Part shown: in pieces, positions 13,312 to 22,977 of the stretch | Layout: each line of letters begins with the position of its first letter | Position numbering within the stretch: position 1 is the stretch's first letter | Assembly (NCBI GenBank): GCA_035526825.1 | Contig: DATLBT010000071.1 | Location: 36,667-100,666 of the forward strand | Reading direction: 5' to 3' | Length of the DNA stretch: 64,000 nucleotides | Source: JACPFV01 sp035526825 | Lineage (GTDB): Bacteria; Pseudomonadota; Gammaproteobacteria; Nevskiales; Nevskiaceae | Program-made: the position numbers and the translations under genes | The notes under the pieces: model-generated | Seen by the model: the letters and a program-made list of their open reading frames with translations, nothing else | What the model was told of the DNA's origin: nothing | Databases searched by the model: none

Positions 13312-14429
13312 AGGCCTCCTTTTGGGCCGCTCATTGCTGCCTCGAGAGAGGCGCTCATATGCTCGACGCTAAACAATTTCATAGCCCGCTGTCGCGCCGC
13401 TGCTCCGAGGCGAGTGCGAAGATCGACGTCGCGAATCAGGCGTCCCAGGGCCTCCGCAAGCTCATCTGGTCTTTCGGGCGCCACGAGTAACCCAGACACG
13501 CCATCCTCCACGATCTCGCAAAGGCCACCATTGCGCGTGGCCACGACTGGCACGCCCCGGATCGCCGGTTCCGCTGCAGCCAAGCCAAAACCCTCTTCCA
13601 ACCGACTTGGCACAGCAGAGATGTCGGCGCCGGCGTAAATTTCGTCTATGTCGGATTCAAAACCCATGAACCGAACCGACCCCGATAATCCAGTTTCGTC
13701 GACTCGACGGCGCAAGCGAAGACCGAACTCGGTATCGCTTTTTCCGAAGATTCGGCATTCGAAACGAAGAGCTCGTTGCCGCAACATGGCAAGCGCATCG
13801 ATCAGGTCTTCTAGACCCTTGGACGGTGAAACCTGGCCGGCAACAACAATCCTCACCAATTCTGAAATGGCTCGTGTGCTTTCACCGGTGCCAGGCGAAA
13901 CCCCATTGGGAACCACTTCGATTCGATCAGGGGGAATGCCCAAGCGAAGCAACGATCGTCGCACCGCCTGCGAGACGGCAACAAACGCAAGTTTGGAAAA
14001 CACTACGCGGAATATTCGCTGGTACCAACGGCTGGGCTGAAAGCACTCATGGACATGAAAGAAATCTCGGCCGCCCCGCATGAATGGAGAAAGCAGCACG
14101 ACATGATGAAAGGTCGTGTGAAGTACAATGTCGGGCCGCGTGTCCGCCAAGAGGCGCGCATATCCAGTCCACAGCTTGGGCAACAACAGCATTTGATGTA
14201 GCGTCATCTTTAAGGGACGCCACGCCCAAGTTTTGGACACAAAACCCAGCGGCAGCCGAATGGCCGGGATACCTGCCTGATCGAGCCGTCGTGCGAACTC
14301 CCCATCACTCCAAGAAGACATCACGGAGGAAACGGTATGGCCGCGGCGCTTGAGTTCAGTCAATAATGATAGCGTTACGATTTCCTTGCCGGATACGTAA
14401 CCTGCTCCGCATACAGACAGTATTCTCAT
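13308..14429 (-). CDS. Glycosyltransferase family 4
   Basis: 373 residues, start ATG 14429 overlapping the upstream stop (ATGA). The N-terminal domain begins 'ILSVCGAGYVSGKEIVTLSL', with the glycine-rich acceptor loop. The C-terminal domain holds 'IVVAGQVSPSKGLEDLIDAL' and the donor loop 'SRLEEGFGLAAAEPAIRGVP', with Glu and Glu in family 4 spacing. It is a cytoplasmic sugar transferase of the exopolysaccharide pathway; the sugar is unknown. It is coupled by 4-nt overlaps to another GT4 upstream and to the polymerase downstream. Confidence 0.87.
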   Translation of the reverse strand: MRILSVCGAGYVSGKEIVTLSLLTELKRRGHTVSSVMSSWSDGEFARRLDQAGIPAIRLPLGFVSKTWAWRPLKMTLHQMLLLPKLWTGYARLLADTRPDIVLHTTFHHVVLLSPFMRGGRDFFHVHECFQPSRWYQRIFRVVFSKLAFVAVSQAVRRSLLRLGIPPDRIEVVPNGVSPGTGESTRAISELVRIVVAGQVSPSKGLEDLIDALAMLRQRALRFECRIFGKSDTEFGLRLRRRVDETGLSGSVRFMGFESDIDEIYAGADISAVPSRLEEGFGLAAAEPAIRGVPVVATRNGGLCEIVEDGVSGLLVAPERPDELAEALGRLIRDVDLRTRLGAAARQRAMKLFSVEHMSASLEAAMSGPKGGL

Positions 14430-15646
14430 GACCGCACCACCGCCGAACTTTTCGAGCGCAGCGCCTTAACGACATTTACTGTTGCAGTGAAAGAAAATCT
14501 CTCCGTTTGGTCCAGAAGGACTCGCTCGTTGGGTGGCGCCGATGCCAAATGACGCAGGCTCGCAGCCAGCCCGGCGATATTGCCGACCGGAAAGACAAGA
14601 CGCGCGTCGACAGGCCGCACCAAATCTTCCGAACAGCCGCAAGCGTTGCTGACCACGCATGGCAGCCCACTGGCCATGGCCTCGTTGACTACGAGCCCCC
14701 ACGTCTCGGCGTGATCGCTTGGCAATACAAGACAATCTGCAGCAGCGTAAGCGCGCGGCATTTCGGTCTGGTTAAGAAACCCAGCAAACGATGCCGGGGG
14801 CCGCGCTGACCGTACGGCGCGGGGAGTCTTCTGCCCATCCTCAGCGTCGAACCTAACGTCACATGCAGCGCGCACCGATGCGCCAAGGTGCCCGGTTCCC
14901 GCAAACAAGATATGCATCTTAGGGCCAGCGCCCCCTGCGCCTTTCGCAAGTGCCGCAACCAGATCAAGCGGACGTTTTTTGTCGATGAGCTTTCCAGCAA
15001 ACAGCACACACCATGCGTCTTCCGGGATCGCCCACGCTCGACGTATTTCAGCGCGACCTGCGCGTAAGGCTCGAACCGCATTGCCGAAACGCTTGTTGTC
15101 TACGGCGTATGGAGCCCATTGCAAACGGTTCGTATCGACTCCGTACGACTGGTAAAGCCGCTTGTTAGCGGAGCCGATGCACAAGAATTCATTGACTCGG
15201 CGAAACAATTGCCCGAGTGCCGCACGCTTGAATGGCCGCTTCCACGCGGGTGTCGTCGCCAAGTCGTTGCTTTCGCCCCGCAGCCACAGCGGCATGCCCA
15301 TGGCGGCGGCTTGCCATGCTGCTTGCCAATACGCCTGGACCTGCCAGCCGTTGATCCACAGTGCGTCGGCCCCGCTACTGCGCACCAAACTACTCATGGA
15401 GTCTCGCAGACGCAAACCAAAGCGCCCCACATCCCGCGCCCCACTCACCCTCACAAACCGATGCGGATACCCCTCCAGCATATTGAGGTCCCAACTGAAG
15501 ACTTTGCCGAAGCCAGGGTCATAGCCCGGTCTCATGCCGTGGTCGGACAGGTACCAGACTTCAAAGTTGACGCAACCATCCGCTGCCAGCGCTTGCCAAA
15601 GAGGCACCTGATACTGAATGGGGTGAGTGGTGAGGATCGCCAGCAT
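14426..15646 (-). CDS. Glycosyltransferase family 4 (WcaC-like N-terminus)
   Basis: 406 residues if started at ATG 15646, which overlaps the upstream TGA; a longer open frame begins at 15679 but loses that coupling. It opens with 'LAILTTHPIQYQVPLWQALA', typical of one GT4 branch in polysaccharide clusters. Later come 'WCVLFAGKLIDKKRPLDLVA' and the donor loop 'HAETWGLVVNEAMASGLPCV' with both family glutamates. An insertion around 'ASVRAACDVRFDAEDGQKTP' is longer than in its neighbours. The likely role is adding one residue of the lipid-linked repeat unit. Confidence 0.85.
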   Translation of the reverse strand: MLAILTTHPIQYQVPLWQALAADGCVNFEVWYLSDHGMRPGYDPGFGKVFSWDLNMLEGYPHRFVRVSGARDVGRFGLRLRDSMSSLVRSSGADALWINGWQVQAYWQAAWQAAAMGMPLWLRGESNDLATTPAWKRPFKRAALGQLFRRVNEFLCIGSANKRLYQSYGVDTNRLQWAPYAVDNKRFGNAVRALRAGRAEIRRAWAIPEDAWCVLFAGKLIDKKRPLDLVAALAKGAGGAGPKMHILFAGTGHLGASVRAACDVRFDAEDGQKTPRAVRSARPPASFAGFLNQTEMPRAYAAADCLVLPSDHAETWGLVVNEAMASGLPCVVSNACGCSEDLVRPVDARLVFPVGNIAGLAASLRHLASAPPNERVLLDQTERFSFTATVNVVKALRSKSSAVVRS

Positions 15647-16857
15647 CAGGCTGCACATCCTTGGAGTAACGCTGCCCACCGTTCACCGTAAGTGTCCCAG
15701 GAAAACGACAGCGCCCGCGCTCTTGCTCTAGTCGCCATCTCGCTTACTTCTTGCGGGTCCTCGATGCAGCGCCGCAGGCAAGCAGCGAGTTGCTCCACAT
15801 CGCCAGGCGCCAGTATGAGACCCTCGCGCCCGTGCGCCACGATATCGGGGGCAGCCGTCGCGGTCGTCGCAATGATTGGCAACCCGCTCGCCATCGCCTC
15901 CAGCAAAACGAGACCGAACCCTTCGGAGTAGCTTGGCAACACCAGCACGTCGCACTGTCGCAGGATAGAAGGCAGATCGTCGTGCTTGGTTTTTCCAAGG
16001 ATCCGCAGGCCGGGGAGCGGCGGAATTAGCGACTGTACCGCCGGTGACACCGGGCCCACTAGCCACAGTTCTGCCGCTTTCGGCATAAGCGCACGCCAAG
16101 CCTCGCAGAGCAATGGAACTCCTTTGCGCGAACCTATGCTGCCCACGAAGACGAAGCGAAACCTGCGCGATGGAGTACGTTGAGCGGCCGGCGCAAAACG
16201 TTGCAAATCGACCCCATAGGGGTTCACGCAAATTTTACTCTCGGAAACGCCATGCTCTGCCAACGTTCGCCGGGTATACCCGCTCGCGACGACAATTCGG
16301 GCCGCAGCGTTATATTCCTTGGTTTCGCAGGCCAGAACGGTTGGATCCCTGGGCTCGACGGTCGAGCACCATGCAGGAAACCGGCGCAGCGCCTCTTCCT
16401 GCGCGCCCGCCTGGGCGAGTGGATGACAAATCGATTGGTCAAGTATGAATATCTTTCCATGGGCAGCAGCACGCTCCGCCAGCATCCATGAAGAAGTATC
16501 GAAACCGATGATTATGTCTGCGCGAGCAATCGAACTATCTGGGATTTGGCGCTGAAACGAGCGATTACGCTCGTGCATGACTGTCTGGCTGCTAAACCCG
16601 CGCCGGATTTTTCTCAGCGCCCGCCATTCGAGCAAGGGGGTGGTTTTGAGTTTTTTGGGCGGAACACCATATAGAACACGATTGGCCAATTCCGTGCCGA
16701 AGGTACGCTTGGGAAGGCGTTTCATTACCCGCGTCGGCAGACTGGCCTCCGGTAAGGCAAATCCGGTCCAGAATTCATGTAGCAGTCCTATGCGCTCTAG
16801 TTGACGCGCCAAGTGGAAGGAATACTGAGTGCCGGGATGCGCGAGCAGTACTTTCAC
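15646..16857 (-). CDS. Glycosyltransferase family 4
   Basis: 403 residues from GTG 16857. The start 'VLLAHPGTQYSFHLARQLER' and 'GLLHEFWTGFALPEA' mark a GT4 subgroup often found in exopolysaccharide loci. The C-terminal half carries 'FVFVGSIGSRKGVPLLCEAW' and the donor-binding loop 'SYSEGFGLVLLEAMASGLPI'. Its stop overlaps the next glycosyltransferase start (ATGA at 15646). The acetyltransferase gene upstream ends 7 nt before its start. Confidence 0.87.
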   Translation of the reverse strand: MKVLLAHPGTQYSFHLARQLERIGLLHEFWTGFALPEASLPTRVMKRLPKRTFGTELANRVLYGVPPKKLKTTPLLEWRALRKIRRGFSSQTVMHERNRSFQRQIPDSSIARADIIIGFDTSSWMLAERAAAHGKIFILDQSICHPLAQAGAQEEALRRFPAWCSTVEPRDPTVLACETKEYNAAARIVVASGYTRRTLAEHGVSESKICVNPYGVDLQRFAPAAQRTPSRRFRFVFVGSIGSRKGVPLLCEAWRALMPKAAELWLVGPVSPAVQSLIPPLPGLRILGKTKHDDLPSILRQCDVLVLPSYSEGFGLVLLEAMASGLPIIATTATAAPDIVAHGREGLILAPGDVEQLAACLRRCIEDPQEVSEMATRARARALSFSWDTYGERWAALLQGCAA

Positions 16858-16864
16858 GGTGGCT

Positions 16865-17419
16865 TCACCGTTGGCGCATGAGTCGAGCCGGGACTCCGGC
16901 TACAACCGAACCGGCAGGAAAGGTCTTCGTCACGACCGAACCGGCGCCCACGACGCAGAAATCTCCCAATTCGACGTTCTTCAAAATGATCGCCTTAGCG
17001 CCGATCCAGCATCCGTTGCCGATTTTTATGTGGCCGATGTCCATCGCGAGTCGATGTGGGGGAATATCTGGTTGATAGCGATGATTGGAATCAGCCAGAT
17101 ACACGCCCGGACCAAACATGTTCTCATCACCGATTTCAACCGAGCCACACGCGTCGATGGTCACGTCCCGGTTGAAATAGTTGTAACTGCCGATGCGAAT
17201 GCGGCGCCCTTCAAATGCTGAATCCTCTGGCCAAAGCCAGCAGCCTTCCGTGAACGAATTAAAGTCGCCAAGTTGGATTTGCGACAGGCGACGGCAACGC
17301 ACCCGTTCGAGGCGATTTCGTTTCCCAGCCTTGAGGCCAAGGCAACGGTACAAAAAGACTCTCAGCCGACTTGCGAATCCCCTAGGAGCCTTTAGCACGG
17401 CCCGTTCGATGAAACTCAC
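16865..17419 (-). CDS. Hexapeptide-repeat O-acetyltransferase (WcaF/Maa-like)
   Basis: 184 residues from GTG 17419, which overlaps the upstream stop as GTGA; the longer open frame upstream is the shadow of the previous gene. The C-terminal two thirds form a left-handed beta-helix of hexapeptide repeats ('IRIGSYNYFNRDVTIDACGS', 'VEIGDENMFGPGVYLADSNH', 'IKIGNGCWIGAKAIILKNVE') and end in 'GSVVAGVPARLMRQR', as in WcaF-type acetyltransferases. The catalytic histidine is probably the one in 'ADSNHRYQPD'. It should move acetyl from acetyl-CoA to a sugar hydroxyl of the polysaccharide unit. Confidence 0.85.
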   Translation of the reverse strand: MSFIERAVLKAPRGFASRLRVFLYRCLGLKAGKRNRLERVRCRRLSQIQLGDFNSFTEGCWLWPEDSAFEGRRIRIGSYNYFNRDVTIDACGSVEIGDENMFGPGVYLADSNHRYQPDIPPHRLAMDIGHIKIGNGCWIGAKAIILKNVELGDFCVVGAGSVVTKTFPAGSVVAGVPARLMRQR

Positions 17420-18261
17420 ACCTTGGTCCTCTGAGCAAATTCCTGGATCGCAGCCACGGAAACAGGGTTGCGCTGTACTGCAACCTCCGTGAAGTGACGA
17501 ATGAAGAGGGCCATGCCGCGCAGACAGGGACGCAAGAGTCCATGGCGAAGCCCGAACCACAAATGACTCAACACTTTTCCCGGCAGCACCCACAGTACTA
17601 GTGGCAGCGGATACCGGCGCAAGGCAAAAGTGAGATCGTTGCAGACCCCCGACCGATGCTGAGCAGGGATGTCCCGCGCGACGGGCGTCTTCTCATGCCA
17701 TACATGAAGCCCGGGTACCTTCGCTATCTCCCAACCCAAATCTAGCAACCGGACGCAAAGATCCTTCTCCTCAGCCCCGTAGAAACCGGGACTCTCAACG
17801 TAATAACCGGCTTCGCGCACTGCTGACAGCCTCAATACGTGTCCACATCCAATGAAAAGTCCTGCTTGAACAGCGCCCCCGAGAGGGACAACATCCGGGC
17901 GGTCGGGCGACAATATGTCGAACGCGAGCGCCCCGAGGCGATGGTTTTTTTCGAACAGGCGAACAGCAATGTCGAGTACATCATCTCGCATGAACCAAGC
18001 ATCGTCATCGAGACTGCAATAGAGATCCACAGCCGCCTCAGCCATCATTTCATTGCGGGCACGCACGCACCCGATATTCTGTCCCGAGGATTTCCAACCA
18101 ATGTGGGGATAGTTGCCACGCAGAGCGCTCGTCGCATCCGTAGATCCGCTGTCGTACACAAGTACGCCAGTGCCAGCGAAGGATTGACGAAGCGCCGACT
18201 GTATAGCAGCCGGCAATACGTCAGCTCTATTGTGTGCAACGATCCCCACGAGCACTCTCAC
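17416..18261 (-). CDS. Glycosyltransferase family 2
   Basis: 281 residues from GTG 18261. The GT-A core has 'VLVGIVAHNRADVLPAAIQS', 'VLVYDSGSTDATSALRGNYP', and the metal-binding 'LYCSLDDDAWFMRDDVLDIA'. The later motif 'EEKDLCVRLLDLGWEIAKVP' fits rhamnosyl- or galactosyl-type GT2 enzymes. It is an inverting cytoplasmic enzyme of the repeat-unit assembly line, with overlapping ends to the GT2 upstream and the acetyltransferase downstream. Confidence 0.86.
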   Translation of the reverse strand: MRVLVGIVAHNRADVLPAAIQSALRQSFAGTGVLVYDSGSTDATSALRGNYPHIGWKSSGQNIGCVRARNEMMAEAAVDLYCSLDDDAWFMRDDVLDIAVRLFEKNHRLGALAFDILSPDRPDVVPLGGAVQAGLFIGCGHVLRLSAVREAGYYVESPGFYGAEEKDLCVRLLDLGWEIAKVPGLHVWHEKTPVARDIPAQHRSGVCNDLTFALRRYPLPLVLWVLPGKVLSHLWFGLRHGLLRPCLRGMALFIRHFTEVAVQRNPVSVAAIQEFAQRTKV

Positions 18262-19208
18262 ACCGCGCCCCCAATCCTAGGTAAGGCCTTGAGAGTACGG
18301 ACGCCGGCGACCTTTCCGCACAGGAATGCGGGCAGACTGCGCACGCCCGCAATCGAGCGCAGTTGATTGGCGACATGGAACAGCTCTAATAACGCAAACC
18401 GCAGGTGATCAGTCAACCGATGCCTTCCCAGGATTCGCGTCATCACGTAATAGCGATTCACAAACTCCATCTTCGCGAGCGCTCGAACGTTGCTTTTGTG
18501 CTCGCCAGGTTGGCTGTCGTGATAAATGCGAGCGAGCCTTGCGTTCGCGATCTGCCAACGTTGGGCTACTCGCAGAGACATGGTCAGATCCTCCATCAAG
18601 GAATATCCAGTGAATAATGGATCGAACGGGGGAACTGGCAGCGCCTCCCGTCGATACAATGTACATCCTGTATTCAGCCACTCCGTGGCCACGATCTCGG
18701 GAAGTTCGGGATTGTCGTCGGGAAGCAGATTCAAGGCCGGGCCGATTACTCGCCCAGCAAAAGAGGCCTCGCTCCGCCCATGCAGGATCGTGAATAGGAG
18801 CCGGCTGAAGCGTCCCGGCCGTCCGTAAACCTGGTTTGTGACCGTTGCACTCACGCCACCAAGCTTTTCGTCGGCGCTCAGGGCAGCCCACAATCGCTGC
18901 ACGCATAGCGGTTCCAGCGTGATGTCGTCGTCACAGAAGAGCATGAAAGCATGGCGAGCCATGGCGATACCTTCATTGCGCTGGCTGGCAGCTCCTACGC
19001 TCCGCGCCCTAATCCACCGGAGGTCGGTCGCGCCGCTCGCGGACTGCTGACAGAGCTGATCCATCATAGTCCGGGTTTGTTCATCGCTCGACGCGTCAAC
19101 GATGACAATTTCTGCGGGAAGCGGGGCCTGGGCAAGCAAAGAAGCAAGCGTCCTGCTCAGACTCGCAGCACGGTCTTTTGTTGGGATGACAACAGATATT
19201 GGAATCAT
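18258..19208 (-). CDS. Glycosyltransferase family 2
   Basis: 316 residues from ATG 19208, overlapping the FkbM stop (ATGA). Motifs are 'PISVVIPTKDRAASLSRTLA', 'EIVIVDASSDEQTRTMMDQL' and the DxD-like 'HAFMLFCDDDITLEPLCVQR', then 'LMEDLTMSLRVAQRWQIANA' where the catalytic base is expected. A C-terminal region with 'LRFALLELFHVANQLRSIAG' is amphipathic and may lie on the membrane. It belongs to the same coupled series of glycosyltransferases; the sugar is not predictable. Confidence 0.86.
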   Translation of the reverse strand: MIPISVVIPTKDRAASLSRTLASLLAQAPLPAEIVIVDASSDEQTRTMMDQLCQQSASGATDLRWIRARSVGAASQRNEGIAMARHAFMLFCDDDITLEPLCVQRLWAALSADEKLGGVSATVTNQVYGRPGRFSRLLFTILHGRSEASFAGRVIGPALNLLPDDNPELPEIVATEWLNTGCTLYRREALPVPPFDPLFTGYSLMEDLTMSLRVAQRWQIANARLARIYHDSQPGEHKSNVRALAKMEFVNRYYVMTRILGRHRLTDHLRFALLELFHVANQLRSIAGVRSLPAFLCGKVAGVRTLKALPRIGGAV

Positions 19209-20080
19209 CACCACTGGGGCCTCGAGGCCATCGAGGCCGCAGCGTCCCAACGACCTACCGCTCGCTTGGGAACAGCGATGACATTGCACACCCAGTCGAT
19301 TCCGTCGAGCGACTGCAGCGGCATTCCCACTGGATGTCGCTGGCTTTCGAAATCATCGACATAATGGAGCGCATATCCTTCGAGCAATTCCTCGATGTCG
19401 CGGCCCTTATGGCCCATCTCCGATAAAGTCAACGGATTGAATTCGAATGCGACATAAGGCGGAGCTGGCCCCTTCAACAGGCTTGTCGCTCCTTTGAGTA
19501 CATCGACTTCGCTGCCCTCGACGTCGACCTTTATGAGACTCGGAACGATGTCGAACGTCCGGCAGAAATCATCCAACGTGGTGCTGGCGGCGTACGCTAT
19601 TCGATTGCCGACGCGGATGTTTGGTTTTTCCTTAACGACCTGCGCCAGCAAGGAGTCCCACGGGGCGTAGGAGATAGCAACTGGTCCTGAGCGGTCTCGC
19701 ACCGCAGCCGGAATAGCGATCACGGTATGCGCCAAGTCGAGGGTTTCCACCGACTTCATGAGCTTCGCAAAGGTCGATGGAACCGGCTCGAACGCATAGA
19801 TCTTCGGGCGCCGAGCGGCAAGTAATTGAGCCAGCTGCGAGGACCAATACCCAACGTTGGCGCCAACGTCGAGTATGACCGGAGCATTTTCTTGATGGAG
19901 GCAGGCCGCACATACGGTCAGCTCAACATGAAAAGCCGTGCGATTATAGAAAGGGTTTTCGCCCAGGAAGTCGCCGACGTGACACACGAATGGGTGTCCA
20001 AGCGAACTCTTAGCGGTGAAATGTGAGATACCCAAAACACGCAGGAGCGCAAGCCATCTCGTACGAAGGGCGGTGCTCAT
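19208..20080 (-). CDS. FkbM-family methyltransferase
   Basis: 290 residues from ATG 20080. The FkbM domain spans about residues 60-235, with motif I 'VILDVGANVGYWSSQLAQLL', 'KIYAFEPVPSTFAKLMKSVE' and the family signature 'SLIKVDVEGSEVDVLKGATS'. These enzymes O-methylate hydroxyls of sugars or secondary metabolites with SAM. In this position methylation of the exopolysaccharide unit or a chain end is likely. It sits between the ABC transporter and the GT2 genes. Confidence 0.86.
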   Translation of the reverse strand: MSTALRTRWLALLRVLGISHFTAKSSLGHPFVCHVGDFLGENPFYNRTAFHVELTVCAACLHQENAPVILDVGANVGYWSSQLAQLLAARRPKIYAFEPVPSTFAKLMKSVETLDLAHTVIAIPAAVRDRSGPVAISYAPWDSLLAQVVKEKPNIRVGNRIAYAASTTLDDFCRTFDIVPSLIKVDVEGSEVDVLKGATSLLKGPAPPYVAFEFNPLTLSEMGHKGRDIEELLEGYALHYVDDFESQRHPVGMPLQSLDGIDWVCNVIAVPKRAVGRWDAAASMASRPQW

Positions 20081-20107
20081 GGCTGACGCAATGCAGGGTA
20101 CATCTAG

Positions 20108-21850
20108 TCAGACCCTCGCGGTGAGTCGAGCGGCAAAGACTTCCCGCCCCATGACTTCGGCAATTCGGCCCTCATCCATTCGTACCACGACGTCACAACC
20201 TTCAAGCGTGCTCAGCCTGTGCGCGATGATGACGAGGGTGCGGTGTCCGTGAAGTGAGCGAATCGAGGCCACCACCTCACGTTCGGTCTCGTGGTCCAGA
20301 GCAGCCGTCGCCTCGTCCATAACAATCAGCTCGCGGTCGTGGTACAGGGCGCGCGCAAGAGCGACGCGTTGCCTTTGTCCACCGGACAGACGAGCCCCTC
20401 GTTCCCCTAGACTAGTTGCCAAGCCATCGGGTAACTTCGACACAACCTCTCCGAGCCTGGCCACCGCAATCGCCGCCTGCACCTTGACCAAGTCGATCGC
20501 CTTTTCATCGACACCAAAAGCAATATTTCGCAGCAGAGAATCATCTGCGAGATATATTTGCTGGGGGATGTAGGCCATCCGGGACATCCAGCTGGGAGCA
20601 TCGCGAAGATCTACACCATTGATGAGCACAGCACCCGTTTGTGGACGCAGCATTCCCAAGATTAAGTCAGCGGTGGTGCTCTTACCCGATCCAGACCTTC
20701 CGATCAGCCCAAGAGCCTGACCACGTCGGAGCTCGAACGATACGTGTGAAACAGCAGGCTCGGACGCGTCAGGATATGTGTACGAGACATCCTGCAATCG
20801 CAATACTTCGATCGGACGCTTGAGCGCATCCGGCTCGCCGGTAATCCTGATGTTTTGAGGAACCGCCCGCAGTTCGCTGGCCAACTGCTCCAGACCGTAT
20901 CGGTTCATGCGCAGGCTATTAATGCCCGTCATGAGGCCAGTAACCCCGGGCATCAGGCGAATTGCGGCTACCGCAAACAGACTCAACAACGGCAACGCGG
21001 TGGCTGCTTGAGACAGGGAGACGATAACCAGCACGCCGGTGAGCCCCACGATGAGGGTCCACTCCATCAAATATTTAGGAAGGCTGGTTAGGGCACCATA
21101 TATTGCGTTTGCGGACGAGAAGCGGTCACTGTGAAAGCGAAGATGCTTGAGACAGTAGGCCTCCACGCCAAGAAGTCTTATTTCCCGGAGCGCCGAGATC
21201 GTTTGATTTACTTCCTGCACCGTCCGCGCGGAACTCTCGGTTACCGTTTTTCCGCTCTCGGCGAGTCGCTGGCGGACCACTCGCGCGTAACCAAATATGA
21301 CGGCGCCCAAGAATGCTGTCAGAAGAAGAACTACGGCCCAGTCGACCCACAGCAAGAACACAACAATCGAAACAAGGATGATGCTATCCGCGAATAGCCT
21401 CAGCAGCGGGAGCAAGGTGCCGCTCGAGAACTGCCAAGTGACGGTTACGATCGAGTTGACGATGTCAGCGGTGTTCCTTCTGACGATGTCGTCGTAAGGC
21501 CTTTGAAGATACGAGGCCATCAGCCGCTCCATGAGCAAGCTGCGTTGGGTTTCACCGAAACGGACGATCCTGCGCTGAATGCCGTAGCCAGCCACGAGTT
21601 TGACGGAGAACACGATAAGCACGAGGAGCGACACGACCACTACGCCCAGATCTGCCACATTCGCCAGCATTGCAGGCAAGAGATCTTCCCCGATCGATCC
21701 CGGGCTTGAGACGGACACGATTAAGGGCGCGACAAGCCCCAGGCCAACCAGGTCAAGGATGGCGAGTATTAGCAAGTACCCCACAATTCTTGGCAGTTTG
21801 CGGGCGCCGGGGCCCAGCACCCGCAAGAATGTTTCGAAATACGTGATCAT
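20108..21850 (-). CDS. MsbA-like ABC transporter, fused permease and ATPase
   Basis: 580 residues from ATG 21850 at an ATGA overlap; the longer frame reading up to 22018 is shadow sequence. The N-terminal 320 residues hold six membrane helices ('YLLILAILDLVGLGLVAPLI', 'GVVVVSLLVLIVFSVKLVAG', 'VLLLTAFLGAVIFGYARVV'). The C-terminal ATPase has Walker A 'GLIGRSGSGKSTTADLI', signature 'LSGGQRQRVALARAL', Walker B 'LIVMDEATAALD' and 'IAHRLST'. Within the polysaccharide operon it is best read as the flippase for the lipid-linked unit, in a pathway without a visible Wzx. It is also the only ABC exporter near the lasso cluster, so peptide export is a weaker alternative. Confidence 0.85.
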   Translation of the reverse strand: MITYFETFLRVLGPGARKLPRIVGYLLILAILDLVGLGLVAPLIVSVSSPGSIGEDLLPAMLANVADLGVVVVSLLVLIVFSVKLVAGYGIQRRIVRFGETQRSLLMERLMASYLQRPYDDIVRRNTADIVNSIVTVTWQFSSGTLLPLLRLFADSIILVSIVVFLLWVDWAVVLLLTAFLGAVIFGYARVVRQRLAESGKTVTESSARTVQEVNQTISALREIRLLGVEAYCLKHLRFHSDRFSSANAIYGALTSLPKYLMEWTLIVGLTGVLVIVSLSQAATALPLLSLFAVAAIRLMPGVTGLMTGINSLRMNRYGLEQLASELRAVPQNIRITGEPDALKRPIEVLRLQDVSYTYPDASEPAVSHVSFELRRGQALGLIGRSGSGKSTTADLILGMLRPQTGAVLINGVDLRDAPSWMSRMAYIPQQIYLADDSLLRNIAFGVDEKAIDLVKVQAAIAVARLGEVVSKLPDGLATSLGERGARLSGGQRQRVALARALYHDRELIVMDEATAALDHETEREVVASIRSLHGHRTLVIIAHRLSTLEGCDVVVRMDEGRIAEVMGREVFAARLTARV

Positions 21851-22977
21851 TGGTTGCCGCGACGACGATGATGTAGATGGCTCACCACCCTCGCTACGCT
21901 CGTCCGGAAATTCTTGGGACCGAACCGAGCAACCAAGTTCTGCGAGCCCTTCGAGCCTTGCCGCAACGCTGCCTTGATCGCCTCGAGAATGTCTGTTCTG
22001 TTGTCCGGATTGATGCATCTGGCGGTCAGGCCATCACAGCTAGCGTCCAAACTACCATCCCGGTTTCCCGCGATGATCGGGACGCCTCGCAGCGCAGCCT
22101 CGAGGAACACGATCCCAAACCCTTCCTTGGAACTTGGCATGACAAACACATCCGCAATTGCGTAGTAATTTTCCAACTCTTCCGGCGATACGCGCCCAGC
22201 AAAGTGAATTGCGTCCGCAACACCATTGAGAAGAGCCAGGCGCTCCAAGTTCACGCGGTTATCGCCATCGCCAACGATGACGTATTTGACTGTTGGATCC
22301 CAAGCGACTAGTTCGCGCATCGCATCAATGATCTTGTCGTGCCCCTTGTATCGGTCACCGCGATCAAGACGCGAAACCGTCAATAGCACAGACTTGCCGG
22401 TCAGGCTGTAACGCTCCCGTAATTCGCGACTACTTACATAAAGCCGTGCCGGCGGTTCATAGGTATTTGGCAGTACCTTTATCTGGTCTGCGGGCAAGTC
22501 GGTCCAAGCCAGGAATCTTCGGCGGGTATGCCGGCTCACCGCTGTGACTAAGTCGGCCATACCGACGAGGCGACGGATAGAAAACCACCTCGGGAACGAC
22601 TCGCCCAGATGATCGGACTCGCTCGGATTATCCCACGCCTCGATTCCATGGACCTGCAGCCACCACGGCCGGTCGAGCAGTTTTGCGATTAGCCATGCAA
22701 GCGGCGCCACGAACAGGTGGCCACAGAAAATAACGTCAGGGCGCGTTCGCACGGCAAAGAGCACCGCGCGAAACGAATAACTGATCCGGCCGGCGCTCGG
22801 ACGGAGCTGCTGGACGCCTGTTGCCATTTGTCCTGCTTCAACAGCACTCCGACGAGGCAGGATGGTGACCGCCTCAACAGTGTCAAGCGAAGCGAGCGCC
22901 CGTATTAAATCGCGGTTGTATTGGGCAATGCCCCCGTACCCTCCAAACGCATCTGTGACCAATGCCAGAACCTTCAT
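21847..22977 (-). CDS. Glycosyltransferase family 4
   Basis: 376 residues from ATG 22977, overlapping the asparagine-synthase-like stop by 4 nt. It starts 'ALVTDAFGGYGGIAQYNRDL', with the glycine loop, and continues with 'DVIFCGHLFVAPLAWLIAKL'. The donor half has 'VLLTVSRLDRGDRYKGHDKI' and the loop 'SSKEGFGIVFLEAALRGVPI', with the family 4 glutamate pair. It is a cytoplasmic sugar transferase of the exopolysaccharide pathway. Confidence 0.87.
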   Translation of the reverse strand: MKVLALVTDAFGGYGGIAQYNRDLIRALASLDTVEAVTILPRRSAVEAGQMATGVQQLRPSAGRISYSFRAVLFAVRTRPDVIFCGHLFVAPLAWLIAKLLDRPWWLQVHGIEAWDNPSESDHLGESFPRWFSIRRLVGMADLVTAVSRHTRRRFLAWTDLPADQIKVLPNTYEPPARLYVSSRELRERYSLTGKSVLLTVSRLDRGDRYKGHDKIIDAMRELVAWDPTVKYVIVGDGDNRVNLERLALLNGVADAIHFAGRVSPEELENYYAIADVFVMPSSKEGFGIVFLEAALRGVPIIAGNRDGSLDASCDGLTARCINPDNRTDILEAIKAALRQGSKGSQNLVARFGPKNFRTSVARVVSHLHHRRRGNQ